Positions 26,633-34,307 of a DNA stretch of 64,000 bases are shown here, in pieces. The stretch is taken from positions 1-64,000 of the forward strand of contig JAFEBB010000009.1 of NCBI GenBank assembly GCA_018266075.1, in the 5' to 3' direction. The notes beneath the pieces were generated by a model, which was not told the DNA's origin, did no database searches, and was given only the letters and a program-made list of their open reading frames with translations. The stretch comes from Deltaproteobacteria bacterium. GTDB lineage: Bacteria; Myxococcota; Myxococcia; Myxococcales; SZAS-1. The position numbers and the translations under genes are program-made. How positions within the stretch are numbered: position 1 is the first letter of the stretch; each line of letters begins with the position of its first letter.

Positions 26633-27177
26633 TGCGCGTCGCGCTGCTCGGAGGATCGTTCAACCCGCCGCACGTGGGCCACCTCATGGCCGCGTACTGG
26701 ACGCTCGCGACCCAAGACGTCGATCGCGTGTGGCTCATGCCCGCGTTCAACCACCCGTTCCGAAAGAACCTCACGCCGTTCGAGCACCGCGTGGCCATGT
26801 GCGAGCTCGCCGCGCGTGATGTGGCGCGGGTGGAGGTGAGCCGCATCGAGGCCGAGGTCGGCGGAGAGGGGTGGACGTTCGAGGTGCTCGAGCACTTGCA
26901 GAAGACGCGGCCCGACATCCAGCCCAGCCTCGTCATCGGCAGTGATCTGCTGCTCGAGCGCGACAAGTGGCGGCGGTTCGATCGCATTTTGGAATTGGCG
27001 AAGCTCATCGTCGTGCACCGCGCGGGCTACGACGTGCCCGAGGCTCGAGGGCCGGTGCTCGCCGAGGTGAGCTCGACCGAAGTGAGGCGGCGGCTGGGCG
27101 CGAACGAAGATGTGAGCGAGTGGGTGCCGCGCGCGGTCGCGGAGTACGCGCGCGCGCACAAGCTCTACGTGGGCTGA
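26632..27177 (+). CDS. nadD: Nicotinate-nucleotide adenylyltransferase
   Basis: The 181-residue enzyme starts at ATG 26632, whose first base is the last base of the previous TGA. It has the nucleotidyltransferase signature GGSFNPPHVGHL (about 6-17), with the HxGH pair, and the C-terminal SSTEVRRRL typical of NadD. It transfers AMP from ATP to nicotinate mononucleotide to form deamido-NAD in NAD biosynthesis. The length is at the short end for the family (about 190-215). It lies in an operon of envelope and wall-recycling genes rather than with obgE/rsfS, the more common setting. A second copy elsewhere cannot be excluded. Confidence 0.88.
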   Translation: MRVALLGGSFNPPHVGHLMAAYWTLATQDVDRVWLMPAFNHPFRKNLTPFEHRVAMCELAARDVARVEVSRIEAEVGGEGWTFEVLEHLQKTRPDIQPSLVIGSDLLLERDKWRRFDRILELAKLIVVHRAGYDVPEARGPVLAEVSSTEVRRRLGANEDVSEWVPRAVAEYARAHKLYVG

Positions 27178-27188
27178 GGGGGGGAGAC

Positions 27189-27437
27189 ATGCGGTGGTTC
27201 TGGATTGCAGCGGTCGTGGCGCTCGCGGGATGTCACAACAGTGCGCCGCCTCCGCAGGCGTCCGCGTCGAGCCCGCTGAGCGCGGTGTGCGACGAGGCGG
27301 CCAAGAAGGCGCAGAAGTGTGGCGGCATCGCGAACCTCGCGTGTCCCGCGGGAATGGCCTGCGTCGACGACCCGTGCGACAGCTGCGATCCTGCGAAGGG
27401 CGGACGCGATTGCGGCGGGATCTGCGTGGCGAGATGA
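27189..27437 (+). CDS. Small cysteine-rich lipoprotein
   Basis: This 82-residue protein starts 11 nt after nadD, with a purine-rich ribosome-binding site (GGGGGGAG). A lipobox (VALAGC, Cys15) is followed by a short Pro/Ser spacer and about 50 residues with eight or nine cysteines in CDxCD/CPAGMxC-like spacing. These probably form disulfides in the periplasm or at the cell surface. I do not recognise a named family. It overlaps the following methyltransferase remnant by 4 nt (ATGA at 27434-27437). Confidence 0.6.
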   Translation: MRWFWIAAVVALAGCHNSAPPPQASASSPLSAVCDEAAKKAQKCGGIANLACPAGMACVDDPCDSCDPAKGGRDCGGICVAR

Positions 27438-27727
27438 GCTGGCGCATCACGCAGGCGGCGTACCGCGCGCGCATGCTGGCGCGAATCGACACGGCCGAAG
27501 CCGAGCGCTACGACGCCGCGGTCGCGCAGCTCAGCGCCCATGATCAGGCCGCGTACTCGCAGGATCTCGTCGAGCTGCCTGTCGGCGCCGGGGTGCTCGA
27601 TGTCGGCGCGGGCACGGGCGCGCTGTGCAGCATTTTCGTGCAGCGCCGCGGATTACAACTCACGGTGCTCGAGCCATCGCCTACGTCGCGGTTGCGCGGA
27701 AGAAATGGAAGCTGCCGGTCCGCGTAG
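27434..27727 (+). pseudogene. Truncated class I SAM-dependent methyltransferase
   Basis: In the 97 residues the N-terminal helix region and motif I (VLDVGAGTGAL, about 54-64) of a Rossmann-type methyltransferase are clear, as is the acidic end of strand 2 (VLEPSP). The sequence then degenerates into Arg/Ser-rich residues and stops, whereas family members continue for another 120-150 residues. A membrane-protein gene starts 18 nt later, so the missing part is not in another frame nearby. It is most likely a deletion remnant still translated from the ATGA overlap. Methylation activity is unlikely. Confidence 0.6.
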
Positions 27728-27745
27728 CTCGCTTGGAGCGCTGAC

Positions 27746-28420
27746 ATGCTCGAGTCGCCAGAGCGCCCAAGGCTTGCTTCGCTCATCGGCTGGTGCGGCA
27801 TCATCGGCGCCGGCCTGGTGCTCGCGGGCTGCGTCACGTCCGCTTGGATGTTCGAGCGCGAAGGCTTCGCGTACTCCATCTTCGGCTGCTTCATCTCCGA
27901 GCTTGGCGACGTGGTGCACTCGCGCGGCCACGCGGCCTTCAACGGCGGGCTCGCGCTCGGCTCGCTCCCGCTGCTGGTGTTCATGGTGGCCCTGGGTCAA
28001 GGCTTCCGGGGCCGGCTCGTGCGGCTCGCGCAGCTCGCTGGGCTCCTGGCGGGCGTCGGCGCGTTCTTCGTGGCGGTCTATCCGATGAACGAGCTCCGGG
28101 CGCACATGGCCGCGGCGAATACGTTCTTCTACTCAGGGATGATTTCCTGTTTTGTTTATTCAATTGTGATCTATCGCGGTCCCAGCCCGGTGCCGCGGGC
28201 GATGGCGTTCTTTGCCGCGGGCGTGGTTGCGATATTCGCCGCATTCTTGTTCTTGCCGCTGGGCTATCGAGTTGGGCCCGAGCCGACCGTTCTTCGAATC
28301 CTTCCCTATCAACATCCGACGTTCTGGATGCCGCCGTTTGTGGAATGGCTGGTGCTCGCGTCCGTACTCGGCTGGGTGCTCACGCTCGCCGTGGCCATGC
28401 TGCGCCAACGTTCCGCTTGA
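27746..28420 (+). CDS. Six-helix membrane protein, DUF998-like
   Basis: This 224-residue protein has six hydrophobic segments (near 13-33, 60-80, 92-110, 125-142, 152-170 and 198-217). The polar motif CFISELGD after helix 1 and the MxxxLRAHMAAA region in the middle resemble DUF998 proteins, a family of integral membrane proteins with no firm function. No signal peptide is present apart from helix 1. The MISCFVYSIVIY helix is written with many A/T-ending codons (28141-28172). It lies 18 nt after the methyltransferase remnant and 31 nt before the next gene. Confidence 0.6.
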   Translation: MLESPERPRLASLIGWCGIIGAGLVLAGCVTSAWMFEREGFAYSIFGCFISELGDVVHSRGHAAFNGGLALGSLPLLVFMVALGQGFRGRLVRLAQLAGLLAGVGAFFVAVYPMNELRAHMAAANTFFYSGMISCFVYSIVIYRGPSPVPRAMAFFAAGVVAIFAAFLFLPLGYRVGPEPTVLRILPYQHPTFWMPPFVEWLVLASVLGWVLTLAVAMLRQRSA

Positions 28421-28451
28421 CCCGCGAGCCTGGCTCCGACCTGATCGAGCG

Positions 28452-29393
28452 ATGCCCAAGGGCCACTTCACCCAGAGTACGACCGTGCTCTTCGAGCACG
28501 CGCCCTCGCTCGACGTGCTCGCTGCCGCGCTGGGCGGTTTCACCATCGCGCGCCGAATGGAGGACCCCGGCCCGCCGTGGATGGGAGGCCCGTCGCTGCT
28601 GATACCCATGCGGCCCGAGGTGAACGGGTACGTCCTCATCGACATCGTCCCGCAGCCCTGGCCCGATCGGATGGGCGACCCCAAGCAGCACGTGGATCTC
28701 TTCGGTGCATGGGCGCTCGGCTGGTTCGGTCCGTTCGTGTATCCGGGCAACCTCATGCGCGCGAAGGCAATGAGCTTCGGCTGGCGCGGCGCCAAGGAGG
28801 TGGCCGAGCGGCACACGTCCTTCGTGCGAATCAAGGCCAGCTACGTGCTCGGCGCCTCGAATCAAGCTCAAGTGCTCCCGGCCGACTACGCGCCGTTGCC
28901 GGAGCTGCAGCTCGTGACCGAGCTCGCGCGCGCGGTGATGAAGGCGCCGCACGCGCTCGCCTACTTCAACCCGAACGGCGAGGTGCTGCGCTCGCCCGAA
29001 GGGCTCGATGAAGATCTCACCTGGTGCCGCGAGCACGACCTGCCGCCGCTGCCGGTTTGGGCGAACGTGCGGATGTTCGCGATTGACGAGCTCCCGGGCT
29101 GGTCGCTGATGGATACCGTGGGCATGGAACAGCTCGACGTCCAGGATCACGAGGCGTGCTTTCAGACTGGTAAATACAAACCTCAAGAAGTCGATAAGTT
29201 TCTGCGAAATTCGACTCTGTATGTCCTCAACGAGGGCCGCACCATCAACGATGGCGACACCATGGATGGCCCTGGTGGCATCCCGTGGCAGGCCTTTGCT
29301 TTCGAGGAGAGCTTGACCCCGCGGAACCGGCCGACGCTTCGGTGGCTGCCCCTCGACGGGACCCGTGCGCCGCCGCCGGTGGGGCCGAAGTAG
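28452..29393 (+). CDS. Conserved hypothetical protein, possibly DUF4261
   Basis: The 313-residue soluble protein, starting at ATG 28452, has no signal peptide or membrane segment. It has an alternating beta/alpha pattern with the notable stretches VLIDIVPQPWPDRM, GAWALGWFGPFVYPG and PHALAYFNPNGEVL. These resemble DUF4261-type proteins, but I am not certain. Tryptophan and proline content is high. The segment at 29163-29224 departs from the local codon preference (many AAA, CAA, AAT codons). It converges on a glycosyltransferase gene 53 nt away. No function can be given. Confidence 0.55.
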   Translation: MPKGHFTQSTTVLFEHAPSLDVLAAALGGFTIARRMEDPGPPWMGGPSLLIPMRPEVNGYVLIDIVPQPWPDRMGDPKQHVDLFGAWALGWFGPFVYPGNLMRAKAMSFGWRGAKEVAERHTSFVRIKASYVLGASNQAQVLPADYAPLPELQLVTELARAVMKAPHALAYFNPNGEVLRSPEGLDEDLTWCREHDLPPLPVWANVRMFAIDELPGWSLMDTVGMEQLDVQDHEACFQTGKYKPQEVDKFLRNSTLYVLNEGRTINDGDTMDGPGGIPWQAFAFEESLTPRNRPTLRWLPLDGTRAPPPVGPK

Positions 29394-29446
29394 CCACGGG
29401 GAACCACGCTCGCGAGCGTTGGACGCGCCCGCAGGTTTGTGCGCCG

Positions 29447-30655
29447 CTACGCGACCGAATCGATCAATTGCTGGGCTGCGAATCGGGCGCCGTCGCTTCG
29501 GATTTCCATGGCGCGCGCGCGCGACGCGACGTCGGGTTGTAAGGCCTGCTCGACCGCGCGCGTGAGCGACTCGGCCGTCGGCGCGCTCGGCGCATGTGCG
29601 ACGCCGATGCCGAGCTTCTGCACGCGGTCGGCCCAGTAGTGTTGATCATACATTTGAGGAATCACGACCTGCGGCGCACCCGCGCGCGCGGCCGCGGTCG
29701 TGGTCCCCGCGCCGCCGTGGTGGACGACGGCCGCGACTCGCTTGAACAGCGCTTGCTGATTGACCTCATCGATCGCCAGGCAATCCGGCGCATCGTCGAC
29801 GGGCATGAGCTCCGCCCAGCCTCGCGACAGGATCGCGCGACGGCCCAGCGCACGCGCGGCCGTGATCATCGCGCGGCTCGCGTTTGCAGGCGCGCGAATG
29901 CTGCCGAAGCCGAAGTAGACGGGCGGCGCACCCGCGTCGAGAAACGCTCGCAGCTCAGGCGCGAGCGGACGCTCGTCGTGAAGAATCCAAGCGCCCGTCT
30001 GAAGCACGCGCTCGTCTGGTGTCTCTGGCCAGGGGCCGAGCGTCGCGTCCGCCGCGAGCCACGGACGCTTCGTGAGGATGTGCGCGCGCACGTCGCTGAT
30101 CGGTGCGAGCTCGAGCTTCTCGCGTTGGGCGTTGAGCGGCGCGGCCCAGGTGAGGTTCCACCGCTCGGCGTCGCGCGCCCAGAGCTCGCTGTGGTCGGGC
30201 AGGGCGTCGCCGGGCTTGTCGCCGAGCATGCCGAGCACCGGTGGCGCGTGATGCTTCGAGGGCAGCACTGCGGGACAGAACGCGGCGAACACGTACGGCA
30301 CGCCCAGCTTCTCCGCGACCGACGGCGCTGCGATCTGCAACGCCGTCGCGCCGACGATGACGTCGCAACCGCGAGCGGCCTCAGCGATCGTCGCGAACTG
30401 CGCGACCACGGTCCCTTCGATCATCTGCTTGCGCTGCTCGGGCGGGAGCGGCGCAGCTGTCGCGCTCGCTTTCCCCGTCGAGCGCAGCTCCGGGCCGATG
30501 GTTGTAACCGGAATGTTAAGGCTCTCGATCCACGCACGGAAGTCTGGCGGGACCACAACGCGCACCTCGTGGCCGAGCGCCTTCAGTTGCACGGCCAGCG
30601 CCACCACCGGCTGCACATCCCCTCGCGATCCAATCGTCGACAGCAGGGCGCGCAT
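29447..30655 (-). CDS. GT1-family glycosyltransferase (MGT/UGT-like)
   Basis: The 402-residue enzyme has the GT-B fold of nucleotide-sugar glycosyltransferases that act on small lipophilic acceptors. The N-terminus begins with STIGSRGDVQPVVALA, the acceptor-domain signature. The C-terminal donor-site motif is VHHGGAGTTTAAARAG, followed by PQMYDQHYWADRV. These match family 1 enzymes that glycosylate sterols, macrolides, carotenoids or other secondary metabolites. The acceptor is not predictable. It is transcribed divergently from the DoxX-like gene, with 115 nt between them. Confidence 0.85.
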   Translation of the reverse strand: MRALLSTIGSRGDVQPVVALAVQLKALGHEVRVVVPPDFRAWIESLNIPVTTIGPELRSTGKASATAAPLPPEQRKQMIEGTVVAQFATIAEAARGCDVIVGATALQIAAPSVAEKLGVPYVFAAFCPAVLPSKHHAPPVLGMLGDKPGDALPDHSELWARDAERWNLTWAAPLNAQREKLELAPISDVRAHILTKRPWLAADATLGPWPETPDERVLQTGAWILHDERPLAPELRAFLDAGAPPVYFGFGSIRAPANASRAMITAARALGRRAILSRGWAELMPVDDAPDCLAIDEVNQQALFKRVAAVVHHGGAGTTTAAARAGAPQVVIPQMYDQHYWADRVQKLGIGVAHAPSAPTAESLTRAVEQALQPDVASRARAMEIRSDGARFAAQQLIDSVA

Positions 30656-30770
30656 CGCAACTCCCTCCCGAAAATTGCGACGCGATTTTCATCGAGAGAA
30701 TGGGACTTGCGGCAATCCCCATGGGCGGCGATAAGTTGAGAATCGGGGCGGTCGACGTGATGTATGCGCC

Positions 30771-31193
30771 ATGACCATCGAATCCACCCCGGCCCGCACA
30801 TCGAAGGCACTCCACATCGGCCTCTGGGTCGTCCAGATCCTGCTGGGCGTGACCTTCGTCGGCACCGCACTCTGGAAGGCGCTCACGCCCATTCCGAAGT
30901 TGGCGTCGATGATTCCCTGGGCCGGCCAGGTGTCGCCCGCGTTTTTGTACTTTACGGCGCTCGTCGATTTTCTCGGCGGTCTGGGGCTGGTGCTGCCGGC
31001 GGCCACGCGCATCAAGCCGGTGCTCACGCCGGTCGCCGCGCTGGGCTGCGCCGCACTGCAGCTCGCCGCGATCGTCTTTCACACCTCGCGCGGCGAAGTT
31101 GCGAATACGCCTTTTAACTATCTGCTCGTCGCGCTGTCGGTCTTCGTCTTCTGGGGCCGGCAGTTCAGGGCGCCGATCGCGCCGCGGCAATGA
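30771..31193 (+). CDS. DoxX-like membrane protein
   Basis: The 140-residue protein has four hydrophobic helices (about 13-33, 55-75, 80-102, 112-128), as in the DoxX/DoxD family. The sequence GVTFVGTALWKAL in helix 1 and LVDFLGGLGLVLPAATR in helix 2 are characteristic. DoxX-like proteins are small inner-membrane proteins, some linked to thiosulfate oxidation or oxidative stress; most are uncharacterised. Its stop lies 47 nt before the ATG of the next lipoprotein gene. Confidence 0.72.
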   Translation: MTIESTPARTSKALHIGLWVVQILLGVTFVGTALWKALTPIPKLASMIPWAGQVSPAFLYFTALVDFLGGLGLVLPAATRIKPVLTPVAALGCAALQLAAIVFHTSRGEVANTPFNYLLVALSVFVFWGRQFRAPIAPRQ

Positions 31194-31240
31194 AGTTTCG
31201 CGCCTGCTACGATGCGCGCGTTTCGGACGTGGGAGCACCG

Positions 31241-32980
31241 ATGGCGTCGCGTGGAGTTGCGCTCGGGTTCATGGCGGTCGTGTCGCTCTGGGGTTGCGGG
31301 AGCTCGAGCATCGTCCGGGGCGCGACCGGCAGCAGCAGCGGCGGCACGTCGAGCTCAGGCAGCACCGGCCTGAGCGGCACCTCGGGCCACTCCACCGGTA
31401 CGAGCGGTGTCACCTCCTCCAGCGGCGGCACGACGGGCACGTCGATGGCGTCGGACTTTCCGAGCCAAGCCGTCCTCGTCGGCGGACTGCCCAGCTACCT
31501 GCCGGGGCTCTTCGCGGCCGATGGCGGGAGCGCGGGCGGTCCGTGCTTGAGCGAGCCCACGCTCGATGCGCTCGTGCCGCGCAACTGGACGCCGCTGCAC
31601 TTCGAGTGGGCTCCCACCGGAACGGAGAACGTCTTCGAGCTGCGGCTGCACGTGGCCAACCAGGTGAACGACCTCGTGGTCTACACCTCGAGCACGAGCT
31701 ACGAGCTCGACGGCGCGGTGTGGTCGGCGCTCGAGTCGCACAGCGCGGGGCAGGACGTGCAGATCAGCCTGCGCGGCGCCTCGCTCGTCTCGGGCGCGCT
31801 CACCTCGGGGCCCGACACCGGCGCGATGGGTGCGATTCACCTGTCCACCGCTGAGGCTGCGGGCGCGGTGGTGTACTGGACCTCGAGCGATGGCACGGCG
31901 TTCAAGGGCTTCTCGGTCGGCGCGGACTCGGCCGGCGTGGTGCTCACGCCTTCGCTCGCCGGCGCGACCTCGAACGGCTCGGCCACGAATTGCGTGGCGT
32001 GCCACGCGAGCTCGCCCGACGGAAAGCTCGTGCTCTACACGCGCGACGACGACGCGGGCACGCGCGCGCTCGACGCGCGGCAGGTGGGCGACGCGGGCGC
32101 GCCCGACCCCAGCCAGGTCTCGCCGGCTGCGCTGCAGCTGCTGGGGCGCAATCGACAGTTCGCGCCGGTCACGTCGGCTGCGCACTACGGCCCTGGCGAT
32201 GCAAAGTCGGTCTCCATCTTCCAGAACCCGGACGACAGCAACCTCTACGACCTCATCTGGACCAACCTCCAGGCGACCGACACGAGCTCGGCGAACTGGG
32301 GCGTCATCGCGCGCACGGGCGATGGGCGGCAGGCGGCGTCGCCGAGCTGGCGTCACGATGGAACGGCGGTGGCGTACGTGTCTGCGCCGAGCGTGGGCGA
32401 GGGCGTCATCTCCGACGTCACCGCGGCCGATCCCGACTACGACATCTACGTCGTCCCCTACAACGACGGGGCCGGTGGCGCGGCCGCGCCGCTCGCGGGC
32501 GCGAGTGATCCGGCGTACCGCGAGTTCTACCCGGTGTACTCGCCGGGGGACTCGCTCATCGCCTTCACGCGGCACGACCAGGCCGCCAACTCGTACAACC
32601 AGCCGGCGTCGGAGGTGTGCGTGGTGCCGTCGAATGGGGGCACGGCCACGCGGCTGCGCGCGAACGATCCGCCGGCGTGCACGGGCCTGGTGAGCCCGGG
32701 CCTGACGAACTCGTGGCCGCGCTGGGCGCCGCAAGCCACGCAGATTGGCAATGAGCGCGTGTACTGGATGGTGTTCTCGTCGAAGCGGCACGCCTCGAGC
32801 GTCGACGGCAATGGCGCGATGATCCCGCAGCTCTACGTGGCCGGCGTGGTGACCCAGGTGCGCTCCGACGGCAGCGAGGTCGTAGAGCACGACTACCCGG
32901 CGCTCTATGTGCGCTCGCAGAACCCGGAGCAGAGCAACCACACGCCCGCGTGGGATGTGTTCCAGCTCGAGTTTCAGTAG
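31241..32980 (+). CDS. Stalked lipoprotein with TolB-like propeller and a CxxCH motif
   Basis: The 579-residue protein starts at ATG 31241 with GGGAG 8 nt upstream. It has a lipoprotein signal (VVSLWGC), then a Ser/Gly/Thr stalk of about 45 residues. The body contains WD40/TolB-type blades (DGKLVLYTRDD, GRQAASPSWRHDGTAVAYVS, YPVYSPGDSLIAFTR, WPRWAPQ). One CVACH at about 249-253 is a potential covalent heme site just before the first blade. It resembles myxobacterial lipoproteins in which a propeller follows a single CxxCH. A role in surface binding or electron transfer is possible but unproven. Confidence 0.65.
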   Translation: MASRGVALGFMAVVSLWGCGSSSIVRGATGSSSGGTSSSGSTGLSGTSGHSTGTSGVTSSSGGTTGTSMASDFPSQAVLVGGLPSYLPGLFAADGGSAGGPCLSEPTLDALVPRNWTPLHFEWAPTGTENVFELRLHVANQVNDLVVYTSSTSYELDGAVWSALESHSAGQDVQISLRGASLVSGALTSGPDTGAMGAIHLSTAEAAGAVVYWTSSDGTAFKGFSVGADSAGVVLTPSLAGATSNGSATNCVACHASSPDGKLVLYTRDDDAGTRALDARQVGDAGAPDPSQVSPAALQLLGRNRQFAPVTSAAHYGPGDAKSVSIFQNPDDSNLYDLIWTNLQATDTSSANWGVIARTGDGRQAASPSWRHDGTAVAYVSAPSVGEGVISDVTAADPDYDIYVVPYNDGAGGAAAPLAGASDPAYREFYPVYSPGDSLIAFTRHDQAANSYNQPASEVCVVPSNGGTATRLRANDPPACTGLVSPGLTNSWPRWAPQATQIGNERVYWMVFSSKRHASSVDGNGAMIPQLYVAGVVTQVRSDGSEVVEHDYPALYVRSQNPEQSNHTPAWDVFQLEFQ

Positions 32981-33049
32981 CCGCGCTCAGGGGCCGAGCG
33001 GGAACCGGCGGGTGCCACCTGGTGTCGGAGGGCCATCCCAGGAGGTCCC

Positions 33050-33325
33050 ATGTTCATCCGCATCGCCGAAGTACAGCTCCAGTCCGCGCTCGCCAACGAG
33101 GCCCGGCGCATCTATGCCGAGCAGGCCGCGCCGCGCGTGCTCGCCGCGGAAGGGAGCGCCGCGTGCTACCTGCTGGAGCCGGTGGAGCCTTCGGCGCCGC
33201 ACCTCGCGTGCACCGTGTGGCACAGCGAGGACGCAGCGCGCGCGTACGAGCAGAGCGGCGCGGCCGCGCAGGTGGCGGGGCTGATTCGCTTTGCGTTCGC
33301 GTCGGCGCCGGTGCTGCGCAGCTAA
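33050..33325 (+). CDS. ABM-like (dimeric alpha/beta barrel) small protein
   Basis: This 91-residue protein starts at ATG 33050 with GGAGGT 6 nt upstream. The beta-alpha-beta layout, with an opening strand FIRIAEVQL and a late TVWHSEDAARAYEQS segment, resembles antibiotic-biosynthesis-monooxygenase-like proteins (ABM fold). These are small enzymes or stress proteins that form dimers with a shared cavity. No catalytic residues are diagnostic, and the substrate is unknown. It lies 22 nt before the end of the convergent DUF1684 gene. Confidence 0.6.
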   Translation: MFIRIAEVQLQSALANEARRIYAEQAAPRVLAAEGSAACYLLEPVEPSAPHLACTVWHSEDAARAYEQSGAAAQVAGLIRFAFASAPVLRS

Positions 33326-33346
33326 CGCAAGTCCGCCTGACGCGCG

Positions 33347-34213
33347 TCAGTGCTCGCCGAAGCGCTTCTCACCCGCGATCACGCGAATCGGCAGCCGGTT
33401 GCCCTGCGGCGGAATGGGACACGTCGCGAAGTGGCTGAAGGCGCAGGGCGGGTTGAGCGCGCGGTTGAAGTCGAGCACCACGTGGCCTTCGGCCGGCGCG
33501 TCGGCGTAGAGGAAGCGGCCCGCTCCGTACGACTCCTTCTTGTTGGTCTCGTCGCCGAAGATGAAGAAGAGCTGCGTGTCGCCCGGCTCCTGGATCGGCC
33601 GCAGCCGGTACTCCTTGCCGTCGATCGTGAAGATGGCCACGCCCGGCACGGGCTGGTCCTCCACCTGGCCGAGGATGTTGGGCACGGGGATCGTGGCGCC
33701 GGGCGTGGGCTCCCAGCGCGCGACCACGCGCCACGCCAGGTCCGGCTCCCACGCGGGAATGCCGGCGAAGTTCTTCCGCGCGGGCGCGTTCGGATCCTTG
33801 ATGCGCAGCCCCACGCGATCGCCGCGGACGATGGCGAAGATGTGCAGGCCCGCGACGTCGAGCACGTCGGGCTCGCCATCGGCGTCGGTCTTCAGCGGGC
33901 CGCCGGTGAACGGCTTTCCCGCAATCGCCACGGCGATGCCCGCGGCCGGCTGAAAGCCGATCTTCTTCCCCTCGCGCGTGAACGTGCCCAGGTGCGCAGG
34001 GCAGGGCGCGGGCACCTGGATCTTCGCGTCGGCCGCGGAGCCGGCGGGGTTCGCGCCCTCGTCGAGCCAGTCGAGCCCCACGAGCGTGAGCCAGCCGTCC
34101 TCGGCGCGCAGCCGCGATTCGCGCTTGGCGCGGAAGGCGCGCGTCTGCTCGGCGAGCTCCTGCGGGGTCGGCTGCGCGGTGAGCAGGATCGCGGGAATGA
34201 GGGACATGAGCAT
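33347..34213 (-). CDS. DUF1684 secreted protein
   Basis: The 288-residue protein starts at ATG 34213 with a short signal peptide (LIPAILLTAQP). The late block NPPCAFSHFATCPIPPQGNR is diagnostic of DUF1684, together with LDFNRALNPP and LTLVGLDWL at the front. DUF1684 proteins are common in actinobacteria and myxobacteria. No reaction has been assigned, although the conserved Cys/His/Arg cluster suggests a binding site. It is divergent from the VWA lipoprotein gene, with a 94-nt gap. Confidence 0.75.
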   Translation of the reverse strand: MLMSLIPAILLTAQPTPQELAEQTRAFRAKRESRLRAEDGWLTLVGLDWLDEGANPAGSAADAKIQVPAPCPAHLGTFTREGKKIGFQPAAGIAVAIAGKPFTGGPLKTDADGEPDVLDVAGLHIFAIVRGDRVGLRIKDPNAPARKNFAGIPAWEPDLAWRVVARWEPTPGATIPVPNILGQVEDQPVPGVAIFTIDGKEYRLRPIQEPGDTQLFFIFGDETNKKESYGAGRFLYADAPAEGHVVLDFNRALNPPCAFSHFATCPIPPQGNRLPIRVIAGEKRFGEH

Positions 34214-34307
34214 CGACGCTCCCTGGGAGGCGCAACCATAGCGAGCGTCGACTCGACGCGCTCCACGCTTTCGGATAGTTCGCGCTCCTCGAATTCGGGA
34301 GCCGCCG

